A stretch of DNA of 15,782 nt from Desulfobacula sp. (lineage in GTDB: Bacteria; Desulfobacterota; Desulfobacteria; Desulfobacterales; Desulfobacteraceae). Shown piece after piece: positions 7,713 through 14,862 of the stretch. The position numbers were made by a program, and so were the translations under genes. The stretch's first letter is position 1. Every line of letters begins with the position of its first letter. Under the pieces are notes generated by a model, which worked only from the letters and a program-made list of their open reading frames with translations, was not told the DNA's origin and made no database searches. The stretch spans positions 1 through 15,782 of the forward strand of contig JAQICW010000655.1 in assembly GCA_027858355.1 (NCBI GenBank), written 5' to 3'.

Positions 7713-10700
7713 TGGCCAAGCGGAAGGCAAAAGGACCAAAGCAGCATAAATTCAGGAATAAGCTTCTCCTGAATCAGTGGTTGATGAGTCTGTTTGGCGT
7801 TGATTCATTAAGAGAAGGCGCAAGAAAACAGCCTTTTCACAAACTGGCAGAATCACTTAAAGATCCACGCTTGGAAGGTCTGGATAAAGATAACCTGCAC
7901 AACTTTTACCATGGACTGATAAACAGTAATCTCTTCTGGGATGACTTGGCTGCACTGACTAAAGGTCAGCTTTTGATGTATGAAGAAAATATTGTTCATC
8001 ACACTCAAGCAATTAATGCAAAGCGGCACCGGCCTATTACCTGGAAGTATTATCAGTGGCTTTCACTTCTGTTTGTTGAAGTGTATCTTGATCGCTACTT
8101 CAGCGACAGGGAAGCATTGCTTACTGCACTGAATGAGTTCGTTGATCTGTTTAACACCCGCTGGACTGAATATTCCGATATGGATTATTTCAACGAAGAT
8201 GAGCTTAATAAGTTGTCTTTACAAAATGCCACTGGCTCCGGCAAAACACTTCTGATGCATGTCAATTATTTACAATACAAACATTATTCAAAAAAATACG
8301 GGAAAGAAAAAGATCTTTCCCGGGTAATCCTGATTTCACCCAACGAAAGGCTAAGCGAACAGCATATTACTGAATTTTTTGAAAGTAATATTGGGGCTTC
8401 AAACTTTTCCAAAGAAGGTCACAACTTGTTCACACAGGCTCAGGGGCTTGCCAGAATTGATGTTCTCGAAATTACCAAGTTAGACGACAAGGAAGGCCCG
8501 AACACCATTGCAACCCGTAGTCTTGGTGACCAGAACCTGTTGCTTGTTGACGAAGGGCACCGTGGTCTTTCGGGGAAGAATGCAAAGGTAGATGAGAATG
8601 CATGGTTTAAAAATCGTGCGATGCTGTGTGAAAAGGGATTTACCTTTGAGTATTCAGCCACCTTTGATCAAGCAGTTTCTGGAACAGGGCATGAAGATGA
8701 TTATGCCAAAACCATTGTTTTTGATTATTCTTATCGTTGGTTTTATGCGGACGGATTCGGCAAAGATTATCAGATCCTCAACCTGCCAAAATCTTTTGAT
8801 GAAACCAGGGCGACGTACTTGATTGCCTGTCTTCTAAAATTTTATCAGCAACTTGATATTTATGAGGATAAAAATCAGGCGTTAATTCCTTTTAACATTG
8901 AAAAACCATTATGGGTTTTTGTAGGAAGTACCGTTGCTGGCGGGAAAAAATTAAAAAACACAGTTGAAAACCCTGAAAAAGCAGTTGCTACTGATGTGGC
9001 TCAAATTATCTCATTTATAGCTGATTTTTTATCCAATAAAGAAAAAGCCTGCAAGCGGATGGAAGAAATTCTGACTGGCAATGGTCAGGACACTGGTCTC
9101 ATAGATAGTAATGGAATCGATATTTTTGATGGCTCTTTTACATGGCTCGCAAAAACCCTAAATTCCGGTATAAGCTACGATGATCTCTATAAAAGTATTC
9201 TGAAAAAACTATTCAATACAACCACAGGCGGGCACCTTGTCCTTGATCGTGTTAAAGGAGAATCTGGTGAAATAGCCCTTCGGGTTGGTACTTCTGAAAT
9301 GCCTTTTGGACTTATTAATGTTGGTGATGCCAAAGCCCTTGCGGACCATATTGAAGTGGTCGCAAAACAAGATGACGTGTTACTTACGGTCGAGGACAGT
9401 GATTTTTCTGAAGCATCCTTTGATTCTGTAAAAGATTCGTCTTCCCCGGTCAATCTCCTCATTGGATCAAAGAAGTTTGTTGAGGGTTGGGATTGTTGGC
9501 GTGTGAGTACGCTTGGCCTGATGCATGTGGGTAAAAGTGAAGGCGCTCAGATAATTCAGCTTTTTGGCCGTGGGGTTCGCTTAAAAGGCTACGGCTGGAG
9601 CCTCAAAAGGAGCGGCCACAGTTACGCTTCTTCTATTCCACAATATATCGAAGAGTTGGAAACACTCAATGTCTTTGGTATTGAAGCTGATTTTATGGAA
9701 AAATTCCGCCAATTCCTTGCTGATGAGGGATTACCAGGCAATGAACGTCGCCGGGTTTTTACCATACCGCTCAACGTAACCTATGACTTTGGCAAGAAAC
9801 TCCAGATTGTCAGGCCCAAGCGAAAAACTGATGACGGTAAAGAATATGACTTCAAAAAAGATGCTCCAGTTCCCAGTTTAGGACAGTTGACAGAATATCT
9901 CCAGTTGCATCCTGTCGTGTCTGACTGGTACCCACGCATTCAGTCGATCCAATCAAAGAAAACCTCTGATTTTATACAAAAGAATGATGTAAAACTGGGC
10001 AATAAGCATATCTCGCTGCTTAATTTTGATGCGTTGTACTTTGAATTAGAACAGTTCAAACGCGAACGAAGCTGGTATAATCTGAATATCGATAAAGCCG
10101 GTATTCAGAAACTCCTTGAAGATAAAACATGGTATACACTATTTCTACCAACTGCACGATTGGAGTTGACCGGATTTGATGATGTCGCTCTTTTGCAGCA
10201 AGTAGCAGCAGAACTTCTCAAGCGTTTTTGCGAGCATTATTACAATTATTGTAAACGTTCTTTTATAGAACCGCGCCTTGAACTTCGGGAACTTACGGCA
10301 GAAGATGACAATATTCCTAAAGAAGAATTTTATCAACTCATTGTAAATGGTGATGAAGAACAGGTCATCCTTGCAATCGAGCAACTTAAAAAAAAGCTTG
10401 AAGAGGATAAACAGTCTCTACTAAAAGTAGGTGAGCTTCAGGCTTGCCACTTTGGTATGCATCTTTTCCAGCCGCTCTTTCATGTCCGTAAAGGAGGCAA
10501 GACCACCATTTTGCCTATCGCTTTAAATGAAAGCGAATTCCAGTTTGTCACTGATCTTATGTCTTGGTCTAAAACAAATGCTGTGGAACTTGAAAAGGAT
10601 GGTACAGAACTCTTTCTGCTCCGGAATTTAAGCCGAGGAAAAGGTATCGGTTTCTTCGAAGCTGGGAATTTTCATCCGGATTTTATTTTATGGGTTCTTA

Positions 10701-10975
10701 AAGACAAAAAACAATTTGTTTCTTTTATAGAACCCCATGGATTGATCCATGAAGGACCAGGGAGTGAAAAAGTATTATTTCATGAGCGTGTCAAACAAAT
10801 TGAAACTCGCCTGGGTGATAAAAATATTATTTTGAACAGTTTTATTCTTTCCTGGACCAAATTTCCTCAATTACAATGGGACACCACACTAGAAGAGCTT
10901 GAAAATAAAAATGTACTTTTTATGACAAATGATCGTGACCAATATATAGATAAGCTTTTTTTGAAAATAAAGTGA
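7712..10975 (+). CDS. Type III restriction Res-like helicase with C-terminal nuclease motif
   Basis: This 1087-aa protein is a superfamily 2 helicase related to type III Res subunits, which translocate on DNA and cut unmodified sites together with Mod. Motifs seen are Walker A ATGSGKT (173-179), DEGH in place of DEAH (280-283), SAT (315-317), KFVEGWD of motif V and QLFGRGVR of motif VI (616-623). Near the C-terminus a PD-(D/E)xK-like nuclease core is visible: Glu983, then HPDFILWV with Asp990, then FIEPHG with Glu1007 and His1009. His stands where the family usually has Lys. The ATG at 7712 overlaps the methyltransferase stop (TAATG) and has GGAGGAG 7 bases upstream, so I chose it over the ATG at 7688. 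It is the last gene of the operon. Res-like identity is firm. Active cleavage is inferred, and the His substitution leaves it open. Confidence 0.92.
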   Translation: MAKRKAKGPKQHKFRNKLLLNQWLMSLFGVDSLREGARKQPFHKLAESLKDPRLEGLDKDNLHNFYHGLINSNLFWDDLAALTKGQLLMYEENIVHHTQAINAKRHRPITWKYYQWLSLLFVEVYLDRYFSDREALLTALNEFVDLFNTRWTEYSDMDYFNEDELNKLSLQNATGSGKTLLMHVNYLQYKHYSKKYGKEKDLSRVILISPNERLSEQHITEFFESNIGASNFSKEGHNLFTQAQGLARIDVLEITKLDDKEGPNTIATRSLGDQNLLLVDEGHRGLSGKNAKVDENAWFKNRAMLCEKGFTFEYSATFDQAVSGTGHEDDYAKTIVFDYSYRWFYADGFGKDYQILNLPKSFDETRATYLIACLLKFYQQLDIYEDKNQALIPFNIEKPLWVFVGSTVAGGKKLKNTVENPEKAVATDVAQIISFIADFLSNKEKACKRMEEILTGNGQDTGLIDSNGIDIFDGSFTWLAKTLNSGISYDDLYKSILKKLFNTTTGGHLVLDRVKGESGEIALRVGTSEMPFGLINVGDAKALADHIEVVAKQDDVLLTVEDSDFSEASFDSVKDSSSPVNLLIGSKKFVEGWDCWRVSTLGLMHVGKSEGAQIIQLFGRGVRLKGYGWSLKRSGHSYASSIPQYIEELETLNVFGIEADFMEKFRQFLADEGLPGNERRRVFTIPLNVTYDFGKKLQIVRPKRKTDDGKEYDFKKDAPVPSLGQLTEYLQLHPVVSDWYPRIQSIQSKKTSDFIQKNDVKLGNKHISLLNFDALYFELEQFKRERSWYNLNIDKAGIQKLLEDKTWYTLFLPTARLELTGFDDVALLQQVAAELLKRFCEHYYNYCKRSFIEPRLELRELTAEDDNIPKEEFYQLIVNGDEEQVILAIEQLKKKLEEDKQSLLKVGELQACHFGMHLFQPLFHVRKGGKTTILPIALNESEFQFVTDLMSWSKTNAVELEKDGTELFLLRNLSRGKGIGFFEAGNFHPDFILWVLKDKKQFVSFIEPHGLIHEGPGSEKVLFHERVKQIETRLGDKNIILNSFILSWTKFPQLQWDTTLEELENKNVLFMTNDRDQYIDKLFLKIK

Positions 10976-10984
10976 TATAAAAAT

Positions 10985-11017
10985 AAAACAACCCTAAACC
11001 CTATGTTTGGATGTTTT
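10985..11017. terminator. Imperfect hairpin after the operon, possible two-way terminator
   Basis: AAAACA (10985-10990), CC and AAAC can pair with GTTT (11005-11008), GG and TGTTTT (11012-11017) around a 5-base loop, with a mismatch and a small bulge. The outer pairs supply short T-runs on both strands. It starts 10 bases after the Res-like stop, in the gap between converging genes. The stem is weak, so confidence is low. Confidence 0.35.
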
Positions 11018-11169
11018 AGAGTGTGTATATGAAAGGTTATGTAAAATGCCATAATGTCTTCAGGGTGTCAGTGATATCTATTCAAATTTTAATAGAATTT
11101 TTGACAATTTGACAGATCAAATCAAGGGGCTTTGGGGTGTTCAGCTCTGGCAATAGGGCTCAGCATCCC

Positions 11170-11199
11170 AGTGCTCAATATCCTTGTATTCCCAGCACT
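11170..11199. repeat. Stem-loop between converging genes
   Basis: AGTGCT (11170-11175) pairs with AGCACT (11194-11199), and inside it AATA (11178-11181) pairs with TATT (11187-11190) around a 6-base loop. The element lies about 30 bases downstream of the 59-aa gene on the - strand. It has no T-run. It could protect or end the - strand transcript. Confidence 0.35.
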
Positions 11200-11230
11200 T
11201 CCAACACCAACACACCATCCCCTCATTCTA

Positions 11231-11410
11231 TCAACCACCACCAACCTGATAAGTCCCATCCAACCGCTTCCACATTTCTTCTATTTTCTGATCCAGTGCC
11301 AAAACGGCCAGGTCATATTCTTCCTGTGTTAATTCATCTTTTTTCAACTTTGCCTGCATCATGAACAATTCATTATCGTACCATTTGTCTGGGTCAAAAT
11401 TATATGTCAT
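11231..11410 (-). CDS. Small acidic protein of 59 aa, unrecognised
   Basis: An ATG at 11410 opens a frame of 59 codons ending with TGA at 11233-11231. The product starts MTYNFDPDKWYDNEL and continues with a charged, probably helical segment (QEEYDLAVLALDQKIEEMW) and ends KRLDGTYQVGGG. The pattern of Leu, Ile, Met and Trp in the middle suggests an amphipathic helix or helical hairpin. There is no signal peptide or membrane helix. The amino-acid pattern looks like a real small protein and not a chance frame, although no strong ribosome binding site precedes the ATG. It follows a broken frame and the two-gene module on the same strand. I do not recognise a function. Confidence 0.6.
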   Translation of the reverse strand: MTYNFDPDKWYDNELFMMQAKLKKDELTQEEYDLAVLALDQKIEEMWKRLDGTYQVGGG

Positions 11411-11430
11411 GACAGTTTAAAGCATCCCAT

Positions 11431-11604
11431 TTAAAACGGTGTAAACAATTCTTTCCCATCCCTGGCATCAAACAGGATTTGGGCTATTTTTCTGCTGTCT
11501 TTTGAATCCTGACAACCTTTGATTTGGTTGCTGTTTTCAGCCCCCGGCCTGGATTTTTGATTGTTGGGATACTTCCTGATTTAAGTTCGTTCTCTTCTCT
11601 TCAT
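11431..11604 (-). pseudogene. Broken small reading frame upstream of the 59-aa gene
   Basis: A frame beginning at the ATG at 11604 reads seven codons, meets TAA, then continues open for 49 codons to TAA at 11433-11431. The second part has a protein-like composition, with QDSKDSRKIAQILFDARDG and an end of KELFTPF. It sits 20 bases before the 59-aa gene on the same strand. It could be a decayed partner gene, or the C-terminal remnant of something longer. No ribosome binding site or intact start is visible. Confidence 0.3.
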
Positions 11605-11609
11605 ACAGT

Positions 11610-11951
11610 TTATATTGGGACAACCCAATTTGATTGTTTGGCTAATTTTCTTTTAATCGACTTGGTTTTTTTTCCTTTGACAAGCGCATGTGCCATATTT
11701 TCCGCTATCGGATCAGCTTCTACTAATTGATTCAGTGCCCTTGCAACTTCAGCATAAAACCCAACAAGTCCATATCCATCGTTATTTAAAAGGGATTGCT
11801 CTACATCCAGATAATGCCCTCTATCGACGGACATGTTAGTATCTGTAAATGCCTGTGAGGAAACTTCTCCACTATCTTTTACAAATGTTGGGTTTACTCT
11901 TCTGTGTAAGCATTCTTCATCAGCGATGTGATCCAGTGGTATGTTTCTCAT
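11610..11951 (-). CDS. Second protein of an unknown two-gene module (113 aa)
   Basis: The start is the ATG at 11951, which overlaps the stop of the 379-aa gene in ATGA and has GGAG 7 bases upstream. A longer frame from 11975 is possible but less likely. The protein begins MRNIPLDHIADEECLHRR and carries a block with Arg-Arg, SSQAF, MSVDRG and Tyr-Leu, then GYGLVGFYAEVARAL, AHALVKGKKTKS and a basic tail (IKRKLAKQSNW). This succession of short motifs looks like a conserved unnamed family that I have the impression of seeing beside proteins like the 379-aa neighbour. No membrane helix is evident. The His, Arg, Ser and Asp residues in the first half could be catalytic, but that is a guess. The tight coupling suggests that the two proteins act together. 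Confidence 0.75.
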   Translation of the reverse strand: MRNIPLDHIADEECLHRRVNPTFVKDSGEVSSQAFTDTNMSVDRGHYLDVEQSLLNNDGYGLVGFYAEVARALNQLVEADPIAENMAHALVKGKKTKSIKRKLAKQSNWVVPI

Positions 11952-13087
11952 ATCTCGTCTCCAGTAATAACCCAATGGACGAGTCTAAGGGCATCCCACC
12001 GTGAGGCTTCACCTTCAGATTCATCATCATCTTTAACAGCAAGGAATTCGAATGTTTCAATTGTTGGTATTTCTATTTCAAGTTCACGGTTACTTACAAT
12101 CCATTCAAACTGGATACCTCCAGATGGTGTGGGAACAAGAAAAACGCTTGGGATCTCAATTTCATGGTGCATAAGAAAAGAACAGACTTCTTTGTAGAAG
12201 GTAAGACCGAACTTCAGCACCTGCTTTGATGGTGCCTTAGCATTGTAAGAATCCCATTGGACATCGTATTCTCCAAACTCAGACACTCTTTGCTTTACAT
12301 ATTGATATGATTCTATCGACTCTGGGCCTTGGTCATCCATCACTGAAGGAATCTGATAATCCTCATCTTCTGTCGCCTCCCTTATTTCTAACAATTCACC
12401 TATTTTATTACAGCGTGAATCAAGTGGATAACCACGAATAAAGACCCTTTTCCATCTTAAATTATCAACAATACTTTCTTGCTCATCATTTAAAATTACA
12501 GTTACGGCTTTTTTGTCAGTATAAACATTAAAGGTATTATTTTTCATACTTATACCTAAAAGGTCTCCAACACAGTCAACAGACAAATCAGTTGAAAACT
12601 CTTCAGGCTTTTTAAGTGCCTCTTTGATCGCATATCCAAAATCGCATGAAATGGTGATACCGTTATCTTTAACACTAAGACCTACTGTAGCGTCATCATA
12701 GACTGCAGTTTCTAAGGATTGTCCCCATTTGTTTCGCAATCCGACAGGAAAGGTCGTTGGCCAGGTTCCTATCTCATTATATTGTTTGACTGCCTTAATC
12801 ATTACGGTGGTTGCGTATATTGCTGGAAGAGTTCCCGTTATGTCGTCTATAGGTAACGCTTCATGACATAAAACCCCACTGCCTTCTCGTATTCGATTAA
12901 GCACTATAGAAGCGCGTCGTGTTGGTTCAGCCTTCAGTCTTTTTTTAACAGAATATCCAAGTTCTAACTGGATTAGCTTTGCAACGACTTCGTACAAACC
13001 GTGACAAAGATTAGCAGTGTCTTGTATTCTTACAACTCCAGGAGGGAGTGACGGATTGTTGACTGTAATATTGATTTCAGAAGCCAT
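11948..13087 (-). CDS. First protein of an unknown two-gene module (379 aa)
   Basis: I chose the ATG at 13087 because GGGG lies 9 bases upstream. The in-frame ATG at 13105 (385 aa) has no ribosome binding site. The first 230 or so residues begin MASEINITVNNPSLPPG, are mixed alpha and beta, and match nothing I can name. Around residues 220-250 a beta-rich part has RWKRVFIRGYPLDS followed by GELLEIREA. The C-terminal 100 residues form a separate block: WDSYNAKAPS (from 278), then IPSVFLVPTPSGGIQFEW (about 312-329) and LEIEIPT. This WD-Y-AK plus P-T-GG-QLEW pattern recalls a widespread uncharacterised bacterial domain. The gene overlaps the 113-aa gene by four bases. No enzyme motif, nuclease motif or membrane helix is visible. 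The role is unknown; a stress or defence pair is possible because of the adjoining restriction operon. Confidence 0.8.
   Translation of the reverse strand: MASEINITVNNPSLPPGVVRIQDTANLCHGLYEVVAKLIQLELGYSVKKRLKAEPTRRASIVLNRIREGSGVLCHEALPIDDITGTLPAIYATTVMIKAVKQYNEIGTWPTTFPVGLRNKWGQSLETAVYDDATVGLSVKDNGITISCDFGYAIKEALKKPEEFSTDLSVDCVGDLLGISMKNNTFNVYTDKKAVTVILNDEQESIVDNLRWKRVFIRGYPLDSRCNKIGELLEIREATEDEDYQIPSVMDDQGPESIESYQYVKQRVSEFGEYDVQWDSYNAKAPSKQVLKFGLTFYKEVCSFLMHHEIEIPSVFLVPTPSGGIQFEWIVSNRELEIEIPTIETFEFLAVKDDDESEGEASRWDALRLVHWVITGDEI
11954..11962 (-). promoter_or_regulatory. Ribosome binding site of the 113-aa gene
   Basis: On the - strand GGAGACGAG ends shortly before the ATG at 11951, and its GGAG is 7 bases from the start. 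It fixes the start at the ATGA overlap with the upstream gene and points to coupled translation. Confidence 0.7.
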
Positions 13088-13156
13088 GTTGTAAATCCCC
13101 ATCATTAGGAATAGAGCAAATTCTAAAACGCATACGAACTGTTAGACAGATAGTTC

Positions 13157-13193
13157 ACTACAGGTGATTATCAAGATCAAATCAATTTGTAAA
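13157..13193 (-). promoter_or_regulatory. Candidate promoter of the two-gene module
   Basis: Two overlapping sigma-70-like readings exist on the - strand: TTGATT and TGTAGT with a 17-base spacer (13185 to 13157), or TTTACA and GATAAT with a short 15-base spacer (13193 to 13167). Both lie 70-110 bases upstream of the start at 13087. Neither is a full consensus. Confidence 0.3.
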
Positions 13194-13519
13194 GTGGTTA
13201 AAGGTTTAGATACAAATATCAGAAGGGGATATAATTATATTCGAAATATAGCTTTTCCTCTAATCATAGCAGACCCTTTGCTTATTATTGTAGATATCAT
13301 ATGTCCTGAATTTAATGGAAGTTTGCCATGAGTGAAACCAAACCTCCTTTTTTCAGGTTGAGGAATTTTAATCCCTGGTTTCTATAACAAGCCCAGAATC
13401 AACATTCAATCAGGGAAACCCTTAGTTTTGATGTTTTCCGGAAGTGTTACTTTTCAATTCGCATTCTGTTTATCCCACAGCACCTTCTATTGAAACCCAG
13501 TGCTCATCAACATAGAAAC

Positions 13520-13617
13520 ACACTCATCAAAATAGACATTCTGCATATGCATCCGCTTGTTCATTCCAGCATGGGCAATGGGGTGGTGATGCTGTGTTTG
13601 TTTAGAGAGATGAGTGT
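13520..13617. repeat. Nested inverted repeats with a central palindrome
   Basis: Outer arms ACACTCATC (13520-13528) and GATGAGTGT (13609-13617) are perfect complements. They enclose a palindrome TGCATATGCA (13542-13551) and a second stem CAGCAT/ATGCTG (13567-13572, 13589-13594). The whole could fold as a branched, cruciform-like RNA or DNA of about 100 bases. No protein is encoded across it. Confidence 0.4.
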
Positions 13618-13719
13618 TGGTTTGAGATAGATGAGATTGTCAATTTATTATATTGAGTACCTTTTGTTTGATATGATACACTCGATTTTTCAAGGTGTTA
13701 AATGTCTCGTTTACAAGTA

Positions 13720-14208
13720 TCAACCATTTCCATCCTTAACCTTCATCATCAGTTGTTCGGCCACGCCTTCTTTGTATAGATCTTCGATCGTTCCGACCTG
13801 GACATATCCTCGAGATTCATAAAGCCTTTTAGGCCCGACGTCAAATTCGGCCACAACTAAAAAAATCTTGGGATGATCAGCAAAAACAGACTCTTCGAGG
13901 AGATCGAAAAGTTGACTGCCTATACCCTGTCCGCGAAGTTCTTCTTTGACTGCTATGAGATGGAGGAATGGGTAGGTGTAGAATGCGCCATTGGGGACGA
14001 CCCACATGAAACCCAGAAACTGATCCGGTTCACCGTCCGGACCATCACCAAAGGCAACCGAGAGATACCCACCTGACAATCCTTCCAACAATAGTTGGTG
14101 AATTTCATCCGAGTCATCAAAATACTCGCGACCGAGTTGGGACTGGGCTAAAGTTGTTGTGCACTCATTAATATGTTCAGGCTTTGCATCCGTAATCGTA
14201 ATGTTCAT
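13720..14208 (-). CDS. GNAT-family N-acetyltransferase
   Basis: This 162-aa protein has the Gcn5-related acetyltransferase fold, which moves an acetyl group from acetyl-CoA to an amine. The acetyl-CoA pyrophosphate loop is clear: LHLIAVKEELRGQGIG with RGQGIG at 92-97, followed by a helix (SQLFDLLEE). A later strand and helix carry FLVVAEFDVGPKRLYESRGY, the usual motif B with a Tyr-containing turn. The length is typical for a stand-alone GNAT. On the - strand GGGAGA lies 9 bases before the ATG, and a perfect TTGACA box lies further upstream. The substrate cannot be told from sequence, and no toxin-type partner gene lies next to it. It stands alone between two gene-free stretches. Confidence 0.9.
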   Translation of the reverse strand: MNITITDAKPEHINECTTTLAQSQLGREYFDDSDEIHQLLLEGLSGGYLSVAFGDGPDGEPDQFLGFMWVVPNGAFYTYPFLHLIAVKEELRGQGIGSQLFDLLEESVFADHPKIFLVVAEFDVGPKRLYESRGYVQVGTIEDLYKEGVAEQLMMKVKDGNG

Positions 14209-14253
14209 CGCTACACATCTCCCAAAAGGGTCTCATTGACAGTACCGAGAAAT

Positions 14254-14282
14254 TAATTAACTTATGGTAATAATTTTGTCAA
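14254..14282 (-). promoter_or_regulatory. Candidate promoter of the GNAT gene
   Basis: On the - strand a perfect -35 TTGACA (14282-14277) is followed after 17 bases by TAATTA (14259-14254), a poor -10. The start codon is 46 bases further on. A CCC-AAAA-GGG hairpin (14221-14230) lies in the presumed leader. Confidence 0.35.
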
Positions 14283-14448
14283 GATGAGGCTATACTCCCG
14301 AATCCATCAACCCATCCACCTACCCCAGAACACATCCAGTATCAGCCTTTCCAGAAAACCGGCACGAGCACTTACCCCCATACCCTCTTTAGTGCCTATC
14401 CGAAAAGGATGGAAACGAATGCTAAATCAAAGGTGGCTAAAGCCATTC

Positions 14449-14862
14449 TCATCGCCGCTCATAGTCGCTTCTAAACAGGTAACCAAACGGAATAGAAAAT
14501 AAATCTGCGATGATATAGGTCAAAAAAATTATGGTTATTATGATTCCGTATAATTCGAGCTGCCCCTTCAACAATAGCAGTAAAATAACCCCAAACAACC
14601 ATATCGTTTTATATAAAAATTGAAGAAGAAGCACAGGTACAAATTTCAAGGGAGATATCAAACCAAAAATCGATAATATACCGAATGCCAAGTACACACC
14701 ACCTGTGATTCCAAATGTTACCGGATCTTGAACCGGCATTCTCAATAAAGACCTTATAAACTCGGGCATGAAAATTATACCCAAGCCAAATCCCCCTGCG
14801 CCAAGGATCGTATACAAATATAAAAACCTTAATCTACCAATGTGGATATTATTATTTCGCAT
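14449..14862 (-). CDS. Small four-helix integral membrane protein
   Basis: The 137-aa product is strongly hydrophobic, with four probable membrane helices at about 11-32, 47-68, 72-98 and 102-125. Between helices 1 and 2 there is a short loop with FMPEFIRSLLRMP and DPVTFG. Helix 2 runs GGVYLAFGILSIFGL and is followed by SPLKFVPVLLLQFLYK. The C-terminus IPFGYLFRSDYERR is charged and probably cytoplasmic by the positive-inside rule. The start is well supported: GGAG lies 7 bases before the ATG. A small palindrome (TTTCC-G-GGAAA, 14875-14885) lies just upstream of the GGAG. The layout suggests a conserved uncharacterised membrane family. I see no transporter or enzyme signature, so no function is proposed. 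Confidence 0.8.
   Translation of the reverse strand: MRNNNIHIGRLRFLYLYTILGAGGFGLGIIFMPEFIRSLLRMPVQDPVTFGITGGVYLAFGILSIFGLISPLKFVPVLLLQFLYKTIWLFGVILLLLLKGQLELYGIIITIIFLTYIIADLFSIPFGYLFRSDYERR

Larger units (their letters stand above)
13088..13719. other. Gene-poor stretch between the two-gene module and the acetyltransferase
   Basis: I see no convincing protein gene on either strand in these 632 bases. The part nearest the module probably holds its promoter. The middle contains a 19-codon frame at 13328-13387 with a GGAAG in front, and a small hairpin (AACCT at 13341, AGGTT at 13355). The right part holds a nested inverted repeat and a palindrome (13520-13617). The composition suggests decayed DNA or structured non-coding RNA. 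Confidence 0.5.

Noticed and set aside
7149..7739. 196-aa open frame on the - strand
   Set aside because: It lies wholly opposite the methyltransferase C-terminus, has no recognisable motif and is a shadow of that gene.
1493..10975. The operon as a DISARM or BREX system
   Set aside because: The DUF1998 helicase and phospholipase D-like genes of DISARM and the PglZ and BrxC/BrxL genes of BREX are absent; the methyltransferase and Res-like protein fit type III instead.
11132..11364. Two + strand frames of 66 and 75 aa
   Set aside because: They are Pro/Ser/Thr-rich readings of the strand opposite the 59-aa gene and its flank, with no ribosome binding site.
14284..14502. 72-aa + strand frame
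   Set aside because: Ser/Pro/Arg-rich, no ribosome binding site, and it runs into the antisense of the membrane protein gene.
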